From Acidobacteriota bacterium (GTDB taxonomy: Bacteria; Planctomycetota; Phycisphaerae; WQYP01; JAJZKJ01), in NCBI GenBank assembly GCA_021804195.1, contig JAJZKJ010000209.1, positions 1 through 5,156 of the forward strand: 5,156 nucleotides of DNA, written 5' to 3'. This document shows positions 1-5,156 of the stretch, in pieces. Every line of letters starts with the position of its first letter. The stretch's first letter is position 1. Both the position numbers and the translations under genes were made by a program. The notes beneath the pieces were generated by a model. It was not told the origin of the DNA, ran no database searches, and saw only the letters and a list, made by a program, of their open reading frames with translations.

Positions 1-1
1 C

Positions 2-49
2 CCCTTCCGCTGGAAGTATTTCGATCCTCGCCGGAGGATTCGTCCATGA
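2..49 (+). CDS. Possible 3' end of an upstream gene (frame uncertain)
   Basis: All three forward frames are open from the left edge, closing at 47-49 (TGA), 75-77 (TAG) and 103-105 (TAA), so the reading frame cannot be settled. I favour the frame entered at base 2. It gives a 15-residue tail rich in aromatic and basic residues (FRWKYF, then DPRRRIRP), which looks like a real protein C-terminus, and its codons mostly end in G or C like the genes downstream. Its TGA overlaps an ATG as ATGA behind a GGAGG, a common layout in compact phage or operon DNA. Too little is visible to name a product. Confidence 0.33.
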   Translation, partial: PFRWKYFDPRRRIRP

Positions 50-105
50 ATTATATTTCACTGGGACAGTCCACTAGCATGTCAACAGAGCCAGACCGCT
101 TCTAA
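46..105 (+). CDS. Possible 19-residue small ORF, overlapping the upstream gene by ATGA
   Basis: An ATG at 46 opens a 19-codon frame ending in TAA at 103-105. The peptide begins MNYISLGQS and ends TEPDRF; it is polar, with no membrane segment and no recognisable motif. In favour: a perfect GGAGG at 33-37 sits 8 bases before the ATG, and the start overlaps the TGA of the preferred upstream frame, as in translational coupling. Against: it is very short, and its codons are less GC-ended than those of the neighbouring genes. The same frame is open to the left edge, so these codons could also be the C-terminus of a longer gene that enters at base 1. No function can be suggested. Confidence 0.22.
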   Translation: MNYISLGQSTSMSTEPDRF

Positions 106-138
106 TTTACTGACGGGAGAAGATAAGCAGACAGACCT

Positions 139-165
139 TGGGAGGTTAGCCCGCGCGGCCTCCCA
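139..165 (+). terminator. Candidate intrinsic terminator hairpin
   Basis: A perfect 7-bp inverted repeat, TGGGAGG at 139-145 and CCTCCCA at 159-165, encloses a 13-base GC-rich loop. It is followed by a pyrimidine- and T-rich stretch (CTTTATCTCTGGTTCTTT) rather than a clean T run. The position, about 35 bases after the last upstream stop and before the next gene, fits the end of a transcript. The imperfect T tract lowers confidence; it could instead be an RNA structure in a leader. Confidence 0.4.
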
Positions 166-214
166 CTTTATCTCTGGTTCTTTCCGTCCTCTGCCGTCAG
201 CTGTCATCCATAAT

Positions 215-244
215 CCGTCATCCTTTTCACGCTGATTTTATAAA
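215..244 (+). promoter_or_regulatory. Weak sigma70-like promoter candidate
   Basis: TATAAA at 239-244 matches the -10 consensus at five of six positions and lies in an AT-rich patch that stands out from the GC-rich surroundings. The best upstream partner, CCGTCA at 215-220 with an 18-bp spacer, matches only three of six -35 positions. The site lies about 50 bases before the ATG at 292 and after the candidate terminator, which is a sensible place for a promoter of the downstream gene set. Confidence 0.22.
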
Positions 245-291
245 TCGTTTCAAATGCCTGGTCTCTAATTTCTTCGAAAGGTCACATCCCC

Positions 292-627
292 ATGGATCGC
301 ATTCAGCTTCTGCACCGCATCGGCGCCTGTGAAAACAATCTCGCCCAGCCCAACTGGAAAGGCCCCGCCATTCCCCTCTGCTCGGCGCCTGTGACTTATC
401 TCTGCCAGGTCTGCGGCCGGGTTCTCTGCGGCAGCCACGCCGGCGGTCACACCCACGCCGCCGCCGACACCGCCTCCGCCCTGGCCAGCCATTTCCAGAA
501 CCAGCTCGCGCAGCAGCAGATCATCGCCGGCTATCTCTCCGATCAGCTGGATCTGCTCTCGTCCAAACTCGAGGCCGCCCAGTCTGATCAGAACAAATTG
601 GCTCAGATCCGTTCCTTGGTGGCTTAA
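292..627 (+). CDS. Small protein with B-box-like zinc-binding cluster and helical tail
   Basis: A 111-residue cytoplasmic protein of unknown function; there is no signal peptide or membrane segment. Residues 30-55 carry a Cys/His series spaced C30-x7-C38-x2-C41-x4-C46-x2-H49-x3-H53-x-H55. This spacing resembles the later part of a B-box zinc finger, where such residues hold zinc. The usual first Cys of a B-box is not evident, although C13 is present further upstream. After an Ala/His-rich linker, residues about 63-110 are rich in Gln, Leu, Ala and Glu with leucines at roughly helical spacing (LSDQLDLLSSKLEAAQ), suggesting an amphipathic helix or short coiled coil. GAAAGGT at 276-282, nine bases before the ATG, is an acceptable ribosome binding site. 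Codons end strongly in C or G, supporting this strand over the antisense frame. A binding or adaptor role is only an inference. Confidence 0.75.
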   Translation: MDRIQLLHRIGACENNLAQPNWKGPAIPLCSAPVTYLCQVCGRVLCGSHAGGHTHAAADTASALASHFQNQLAQQQIIAGYLSDQLDLLSSKLEAAQSDQNKLAQIRSLVA

Positions 628-667
628 TGCATGAGTTTGTGATGGACTCACTCTTTCCATCCATGCA
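628..667 (+). other. Imperfect inverted repeat in the gap before the large gene
   Basis: The 69-base gap contains two nested inverted repeats: GATGGA (641-646) with TCCATC (656-661), and outside them TGCATG (628-633) with CATGCA (662-667). The right arms are contiguous, while the left arms are separated by seven bases. No T run follows, so it is not a standard terminator. It could attenuate or stabilise the transcript between the two genes, or it could be chance. Confidence 0.25.
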
Positions 668-696
668 CTGAATCTTCCCGGTTGTACTCTGTGTTT

Positions 697-801
697 ATGC
701 CGCGCTTCAATTCATTCCTGCGTCGTGCCGTCTGGGCCTGGTTGCCGTTCTTGGGCTTCCTGTTTTTTCTGTTTCTTGCCCCGCCGGCTCAGCTTGCCGC
801 C
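697..801 (+). other. Signal-peptide-coding segment of the beta-helix protein
   Basis: Residues 1-35 have the three classical parts: a short basic n-region (R3, R9, R10), a hydrophobic core of about 18 residues rich in Leu, Phe and Trp, and a Pro/Ala/Gln c-region ending AQLAAQ. The RR pair is followed by AVWAW and lacks the F-L-K of a twin-arginine signal, and the core is very hydrophobic, so Sec export is favoured. The exact cleavage site is a guess from the small residues A34 and A35. Confidence 0.8.
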
Positions 802-3732
802 CAGATCACGGATTTTACCAAGCCGCTAGTCAATGGGATCGCGGTGGCGTCTGAATTTGGTCAGTGGACGATGCCCGCCACCATCAACGCTGCGGGCGGA
901 GGGACAACAGGAACGATAGTGTTCAATTTTCCCTCCATCACTCTGCCCGACTCTTCCGCCATTTCACCGTTAATGGTGGGCGAGCAGCTCCTCATCCATG
1001 ACCCTGATTCTGCTCTAGATGAAACCATCACTCTGCAAACCGTATCATGTCAGCCGGATGTCGCCACCGTCTGTTCCGCCACTGCGGATTTTGCCCATGC
1101 CCATGTCTCCGGCGTTACCGTCAGTTCGGCCACGGATGGGCTGTTTGAAGCTGCATCATATTTGAGCGCTCATGGGGGCGGAACGGTGCTTTTGACTTCG
1201 AGTTGGACTGGACAAGGCAATCAAATTGCATCTCTTCCTGGATATGCCAATGTCCTGATTCATGATATTCGCAAGGGCAGATCGAATTGGTATTTTGTGA
1301 CGAATGGTTCGTATTCCCTCAATCTGCAGATTTCAAGTGCGGGAGAGTTCCAGGCCCGAGCGTTCAACGGCGTTCTGAATGCCGCGCAATATCCCGGGAG
1401 CGATATTGGAGCGCAGGTAAATGCCGCCGAAGCATCATGCGCCGACGCAGTCGGAAGCGGCTGCGAGATTGATGTTCCGCCCTTGAGCGGGGGGTACACG
1501 TATTCCACGCCGATCAATCTGGTGAAATATTGGGTCAACCTGAAATGTACCCGCGGCCAGATTCTTTACTATACCGGAACCGGCGATGCAGTCTTTGTGG
1601 GGGAAGGCTCGCCCGGCCCATATGTTCAAGGCTCCATCAGCGGCTGCATCATTGACGGCAGCAAAGACGCCAATGCGAATGTGAACGGCATCAGGCAGGT
1701 GAATACGACGGGATTCGCATACCGGAACGGAGTAGCCGTGCAGAACTTTACCGCCCCTGGCGATGTGGCTTTGCTCTGGCAGAACCAGCCCACGGCTTAT
1801 ACGGATGGAGGAATCTGCATTCATTGCTCGGATGGGACGCAAAATGAGCGCACCCACGTGGGCATGGTCAGCCTGATCAATAACTCAACGAATTGGGAGC
1901 TTCAATCGGTTGCGGGGGCGGGAAACAGTTTTGAATACTCACGCGTAGACGGATTGCATTTGCAGCAGAATAATGGTCAGACTGGAATCTTGATTGACGG
2001 GAATGGCGCTGCGCATTCCGCGTCTCTTATGCAGTCTTACCTTAACATCGCCAGCAATACAAATGATCCCGCCGTTGCCGCAACACTGATTAAGGTGGAG
2101 AATGGCGGTGAAGCCTATGACGACGTTTGGACTTTCAAGTCAGAAGAAACGACCGGCACGCTGCAAATACCCTATGATGTTGCCGATCCCCTTTCTTTTC
2201 TCTCGTTTGAGGCCAATCCCAATGTGGCGCTTTCCGGGGGCGGCGCGGGAATAAATAATGGCTCATACTTTGAACCATCCACGTACAGCGGCAATAATGT
2301 CGCGCCCTCGACCGGGCCAGAATATCATCCGCTTTTATCCTTCGGCGGCAATACGGTAGGAGCGATGCCCGGCATAGAAAGTTTAGGATTTTCTGAGCCG
2401 GTTGGCCATAATTCAAACTTGGTATTTGGCGGTAATGGCTTGTCTGGCATCGGGGGTGTGGATGGAATCAACATTCAGCATCCTTATGCTTGGTGCTACA
2501 CGCTGGACACTCAATGTTTTGAGATTGACTCCATGAATGGCTCCCAAGCGCTGTCCACCATCGCCGATTTTAATGGCTATGGCGACTTGCGCATGGCGGA
2601 TGAATATACCTTTGCAGGCACTCTGTATTTCGGCAGTGGAACGAGCAATACGATAGCGGCGGGTGCGGGAAACTGGACGGGACTTAGCCTGTCTTCGCCG
2701 CAAAACACGACCACCGGCTTCAATGATCGCGTTGCCATCCAGGATGCCCGGACCGGCAACTTTGATTTGCTGGCAAATGCTTATTATAATGCCGCCGGAA
2801 ATCATTACTACAATACCGCTGGGTTTGCCGATCGGCTATGGCAAAATCCCGGCACGGACGGCTTTGAATTTCAATGCGCGCCCAGCGGCGCTGTAAACAC
2901 CGTAATATCATTCTCCACCTGCGCCACAATTTCTACCTCCGGGCTAACGGTTCAAAGGACACTGACTGCGGGAGGATCTCTGGCGGATCAAATCGTGCTC
3001 ACTGGTACGTCATCGGGCAATGATGTGTCTGCGTCTGCCGCAGGGGTGGACTCAAATATAAACATTGCATTAACTCCGAAAGGGACCGGGGTGGTTTATG
3101 CCCCGAAGTTCACTGCCGGAGATTCTACGGCCAAGGCCAATGTCGGAGCCAGCGCGGCTGATTTTGGTTCGGCTGTCAACACTGCCGTCAGTATCGGGAT
3201 TAGCCAGAATACCGTAAATAAATGGCGAATCGGCATGGCGGCTGGCGCATCAAGCCTGTGCATGGATGACACGAGTGATGCCTTTGCTTCGCCGTCGCTT
3301 TGCATTAGCAATGCTGGCGCGGTTTTCTTAAAAGGGGCGTCTTTGCCTAGTGGCCAGACTTTAAACATTTCGGGATCTGTAAACGGAACAGGCGTCACTG
3401 GCGCCGGAGCCGTGGTGTTGGCAAGCGGAGCCGCGGTGAATGCTGCCTCCTTACAGGTAAGCGGCGATCCGGTCAGTTTCATCGTTGCCAGCGGCACAAT
3501 CACGGTTACCCCCAGCGCCACGGTGGGGTGCACGGACACCGCCATCGCGGCCGCGGGCGCGGCCCTATCAATGCTGGCCCACGTTTCGCCGAGCTCGCTT
3601 CCAGTTGCCGACGCCGATACGACGTGGAATGCCTATGTCGCGTCGGCAAATACGGTGGATATTCACATCTGCACCATCGCGGCTATCACGCCTGCAGCCG
3701 CCACATATAACTGGAATGTGACATCTCACTGA
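697..3732 (+). CDS. Secreted beta-helix protein with phage-tail-fibre-like C-terminal half
   Basis: A 1011-residue protein. Residues 1-35 form a Sec-type signal peptide: basic R3, R9 and R10, a long hydrophobic core (FLGFLFFLFL), and likely cleavage near LAA/Q. Residues 36-222 are a beta-rich N-terminal domain. Near 229 the sequence AAQYPGSDIGAQVNAA, followed by EIDVPPLSGGYTYSTPI, resembles the opening of pectate-lyase-like right-handed beta-helices, as in tail spikes and secreted lyases. Gly/Asn-rich short strands continue to about 600. Residues 788-798 (NINIALTPKGTG) match a motif common in phage tail fibres. Residues about 920-1011 form a small C-terminal domain containing TTWNAYVASANTVDIHIC. 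No catalytic residues can be assigned. Sixteen cysteines fall into eight neighbouring pairs, consistent with disulfides. A TTG start at 682 would add five residues before the basic region; the ATG at 697 gives the better signal peptide. No Shine-Dalgarno sequence is clear for either start. Codon use is less GC-ended than in the neighbours. Likely roles are a surface or secreted polysaccharide-binding or depolymerising protein, or a tail spike; which one is unresolved. Confidence 0.88.
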   Translation: MPRFNSFLRRAVWAWLPFLGFLFFLFLAPPAQLAAQITDFTKPLVNGIAVASEFGQWTMPATINAAGGGTTGTIVFNFPSITLPDSSAISPLMVGEQLLIHDPDSALDETITLQTVSCQPDVATVCSATADFAHAHVSGVTVSSATDGLFEAASYLSAHGGGTVLLTSSWTGQGNQIASLPGYANVLIHDIRKGRSNWYFVTNGSYSLNLQISSAGEFQARAFNGVLNAAQYPGSDIGAQVNAAEASCADAVGSGCEIDVPPLSGGYTYSTPINLVKYWVNLKCTRGQILYYTGTGDAVFVGEGSPGPYVQGSISGCIIDGSKDANANVNGIRQVNTTGFAYRNGVAVQNFTAPGDVALLWQNQPTAYTDGGICIHCSDGTQNERTHVGMVSLINNSTNWELQSVAGAGNSFEYSRVDGLHLQQNNGQTGILIDGNGAAHSASLMQSYLNIASNTNDPAVAATLIKVENGGEAYDDVWTFKSEETTGTLQIPYDVADPLSFLSFEANPNVALSGGGAGINNGSYFEPSTYSGNNVAPSTGPEYHPLLSFGGNTVGAMPGIESLGFSEPVGHNSNLVFGGNGLSGIGGVDGINIQHPYAWCYTLDTQCFEIDSMNGSQALSTIADFNGYGDLRMADEYTFAGTLYFGSGTSNTIAAGAGNWTGLSLSSPQNTTTGFNDRVAIQDARTGNFDLLANAYYNAAGNHYYNTAGFADRLWQNPGTDGFEFQCAPSGAVNTVISFSTCATISTSGLTVQRTLTAGGSLADQIVLTGTSSGNDVSASAAGVDSNINIALTPKGTGVVYAPKFTAGDSTAKANVGASAADFGSAVNTAVSIGISQNTVNKWRIGMAAGASSLCMDDTSDAFASPSLCISNAGAVFLKGASLPSGQTLNISGSVNGTGVTGAGAVVLASGAAVNAASLQVSGDPVSFIVASGTITVTPSATVGCTDTAIAAAGAALSMLAHVSPSSLPVADADTTWNAYVASANTVDIHICTIAAITPAAATYNWNVTSH

Positions 3733-3815
3733 GAAAGATCTGTTGCGGTCCGCTGCCGCATGCAATAACTACGATTCATCACTGCCTCCCTTGTTCTTTT
3801 TGATCTTACCACCCT

Positions 3816-4520
3816 ATGTCTCCATCCCTCCAGGGCCGCTCCGCTCCCCGCTGGATCCGGCATTTGCTGCTGCGCCGTTACGGCCGCCATCTCTTCGGCG
3901 GCCCACGCTATCGCCTGGTCTGGTCGGCCTCCCGCTTCGAGCCCTCCGCCGGCCTATGGACTGATTGGAGCGAAGCCACGGCCATCGCCGATCGCGATTC
4001 CGGCGCGGCTCAGCCTCTGCGCCGCATCCCGGAGCTTCGCTGGGTGCCCAAATATCCCGGCCTTCATTGCTGGCTCATCGAATGCTGGCTGCCGCCCTCT
4101 CGTTTCGGCACGCCCGCGCTCTGGTACTCGCCGCTCGCCTCCGGCGGCACCATGATCACCGCCGGTGGATGCAAACTGCCCGCCTGCGGTCCTTATCCCA
4201 GCGCCGGCAATTATGAAGATATCGGTGCCCGCATGTTCTGGTATCCCAGCGAGCGTCATCTTACTTTGGCCATTGATGCACATCTCCATTCCCTCGCGCG
4301 CCGGCCCGCCTCGCCCCGCGCCCGCGCCCTCCGCCGCACTTTTCTGGCGCAGCAGGCCCAGCAGCGCCGCGACCGCGAATACGACGCCTTTTGCGCCGAT
4401 GTATTGTCCGATGCCGATCAGGCCTTTCACGGCGCGCCCCATATTGGCTATGGCGGCGCCCATCGCCACAGCTCGGTTGAGTTATGCGATCGCCTCGGCA
4501 TCGCCTCCCATCCCTTCTGA
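3816..4520 (+). CDS. Trp/Tyr/Pro-rich protein of unknown function, phage-like context
   Basis: A 234-residue, probably cytoplasmic protein that I cannot assign to a named family. Arg-rich residues 8-33 lead into RYRLVWSASRFE (31-42) and WTDWSEA (48-54). Then come WVPKYPG (76-82) and CWLIECWLPP (85-94), a glycine-rich stretch, GPYPSAGNYED (125-135), a basic helical segment with QQAQQRRDREYD (179-190), and DQAFHGAPHIGYGG (201-214) near the C-terminus. The dense invariant-looking Trp, Tyr, Pro and Gly residues suggest a folded, conserved domain. By general impression the order resembles uncharacterised proteins of soil phages, but I cannot confirm this without a search. Six cysteines (85, 90, 119, 124, 193, 224) include a C-x4-C pair at 119/124. 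No Shine-Dalgarno sequence precedes the ATG; the upstream bases are T-rich. Very GC-ended codons support this frame over the long antisense frame and the +1 frame. The next gene starts 39 bases downstream, so co-transcription is likely. Confidence 0.8.
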   Translation: MSPSLQGRSAPRWIRHLLLRRYGRHLFGGPRYRLVWSASRFEPSAGLWTDWSEATAIADRDSGAAQPLRRIPELRWVPKYPGLHCWLIECWLPPSRFGTPALWYSPLASGGTMITAGGCKLPACGPYPSAGNYEDIGARMFWYPSERHLTLAIDAHLHSLARRPASPRARALRRTFLAQQAQQRRDREYDAFCADVLSDADQAFHGAPHIGYGGAHRHSSVELCDRLGIASHPF

Positions 4521-4548
4521 TTCCCGCATCACCATCCAACCTGTTTAT

Positions 4549-4554
4549 AAGGAG
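4549..4554 (+). promoter_or_regulatory. Strong ribosome binding site AAGGAG
   Basis: AAGGAG lies five bases before the ATG at 4560 and fixes the start of the last gene. It is the best Shine-Dalgarno sequence for any of the substantial genes here; the two preceding genes show none. This gene may therefore be translated more efficiently than its neighbours. Confidence 0.75.
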
Positions 4555-4559
4555 CTCTC

Positions 4560-5156
4560 ATGTCCACTTCTTCCTTGTCCGGCCGGGATTTTGCCTCAAC
4601 CTTCGATACCACCTACGACCCCGCCGCCGGCCTGCGTCATGGCGGCGCCAGTGATCGTATCCGCGACCGCCTGGTGCGCGAGGAAATCATCCGGCTCAAG
4701 CGCCAGGGCTGGGCCCCCGCCACCATCGTGAACCTGCTGCCTTTTCCTCTCGCCGTCAACCTCGGCGATCTCGGCTGGCTCGCGGTTCCCGCCTGCGAGC
4801 CGGGCCAGGTCTATGCCCGCCATGTGATCCGCGATTTTCGCATCTCCATGCGCGATCTCGGCGACGGCAACTTCAATCCCGTCAGCGTTCTTCCCAATGA
4901 ATTGGCCCAGGAAGTTCAGCGCGCCTACGCCGAAACCGGCGGAGTCTTGATTCTGGAGGGCGATGCGGAACCCAGCAGCATGAAATTATCCGAGGCCCGC
5001 GAGCATCTGGGCCACTGGCACCGCCGCGAATATCAGAAGGCCGTGGATGCCTGGGCCCGCTACCGCCAGCATAAGTTCATCACCGAACGCCAGCGCGACG
5101 CTGCCCATGCCCTGCTGGCCCTGGGAGAAATCTCCAGTCGGCCTGGGGATCGTCGA
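4560..5156 (+). CDS. Unknown cytoplasmic protein, 3' end cut off by the window
   Basis: An open frame of exactly 199 codons runs from the ATG at 4560 to the right edge without a stop, so the C-terminus is missing. Codons are strongly GC-ended and the start follows AAGGAG at optimal distance. No signal peptide or membrane helix is visible. Residues 31-56 are a charged helical stretch (RIRDRLVREEIIRLKRQG, then WAPATIV). Residues 57-82 hold a compact hydrophobic segment, LLPFPLAVNLGDLGWLAVPA. Residues 87-106 include VIRDFRISMRDLGDGNF, then VLPNELAQEV (110-119) and GGVLILEGD (127-135). Residues 144-190 are strongly helical and basic-aromatic (HWHRREYQKAVDAWARYRQHK). This reads as a mixed alpha/beta domain followed by a helical bundle. 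I do not recognise the family. Its position 39 bases after the 234-residue gene suggests that the two act together, plausibly in phage particle structure or regulation, but this is inference from context. Confidence 0.85.
   Translation, partial: MSTSSLSGRDFASTFDTTYDPAAGLRHGGASDRIRDRLVREEIIRLKRQGWAPATIVNLLPFPLAVNLGDLGWLAVPACEPGQVYARHVIRDFRISMRDLGDGNFNPVSVLPNELAQEVQRAYAETGGVLILEGDAEPSSMKLSEAREHLGHWHRREYQKAVDAWARYRQHKFITERQRDAAHALLALGEISSRPGDRR

Noticed and set aside
320..394. A 13-base repeat, TCGGCGCCTGTGA, at 320-332 and 382-394
   Set aside because: The two copies are read in different frames of the same gene and are 62 bases apart. A single match of this length in GC-rich DNA is close to chance expectation, and no further copies were seen.
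265..660. Antisense frame of 131 codons opposite the small zinc-cluster gene
   Set aside because: It encodes a glycine-run product (GGGGVGGG) typical of reverse reading of GCC-rich codons. The + strand frame has a better start, a ribosome binding site and a coherent Cys/His motif.
724..738. Arg-Arg pair in the signal peptide, considered as a twin-arginine export signal
   Set aside because: The residues after RR are AVWAW rather than the expected hydrophobic F-L-K pattern, and the core is more hydrophobic than usual for that pathway. A Sec signal fits better.
3096..3545. Antisense frame of 149 codons within the 3' part of the large gene
   Set aside because: It lies wholly inside a well supported 1011-codon gene, and its product is a Val/Ala/Pro/Thr-rich shadow without recognisable motifs.
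3744..3760. Small hairpin TGCGG/CCGCA just after the large gene, considered as a terminator
   Set aside because: The stem is only five base pairs and no T run follows directly. The T-rich stretch lies about 30 bases further on, so transcription probably continues into the next gene.
3954..4469. Long antisense frame of 171 codons opposite the 234-residue gene
   Set aside because: It arises from the GC-ended codons of the + strand gene. Its Ala/Gly-rich, low-complexity product has no motif, and no ribosome binding site fits. The + strand frame carries varied, Trp/Tyr/Pro-rich protein sequence.
4165..4731. A 188-codon + strand frame spanning the end of one gene and the start of the next
   Set aside because: It overlaps two better supported genes in another frame, and its product is a Pro/Ala-rich string with no domain character. 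It would ignore the AAGGAG and ATG at 4549-4562.

Overview
The window reads as an accessory, phage-like segment of a moderately GC-rich bacterium. The codon style (GCC, CGC, CTG, ATC heavy) and the composite secreted beta-helix protein would suit the Acidobacteriota (Terriglobia). That placement is inferred from general familiarity, not from any marker gene. No rRNA, tRNA, CRISPR array, insertion sequence, integrase or attachment site was seen.

Layout, all on the + strand. Bases 1-105 hold the likely 3' end of an upstream gene whose frame cannot be fixed. They also hold a possible 19-codon ORF that overlaps it by ATGA behind a perfect GGAGG. A GC-rich hairpin at 139-165 and a weak promoter-like stretch at 215-244 precede the first complete gene. 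That gene (292-627) encodes a 111-residue protein with a B-box-like Cys/His cluster and a helical tail. Next is a 1011-residue protein (697-3732) with a clear Sec-type signal peptide, a pectate-lyase-like beta-helix region, a phage-tail-fibre-like module and a small beta-rich C-terminal domain. A 234-residue protein rich in Trp, Tyr and Pro follows (3816-4520). The last gene starts at 4560 behind a strong AAGGAG and runs off the right edge after 199 codons.

The genes are co-directional with gaps of 69, 83 and 39 bases, so they may be co-transcribed. The large gene differs in codon use from the other three, as if it were an exchangeable receptor-binding or adhesin module placed in an older cassette. 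The best working picture is a prophage, prophage remnant or domesticated tail-like locus carrying a host-exported beta-helix protein. The flanking proteins resemble uncharacterised soil-phage proteins only by general impression.

The most unusual signal is in the large protein. It looks like a phage tail spike or fibre, yet it has a signal peptide and exactly 16 cysteines, which fall into eight sequence-adjacent pairs. This points to an oxidising, extracytoplasmic destination rather than ordinary cytoplasmic virion assembly.
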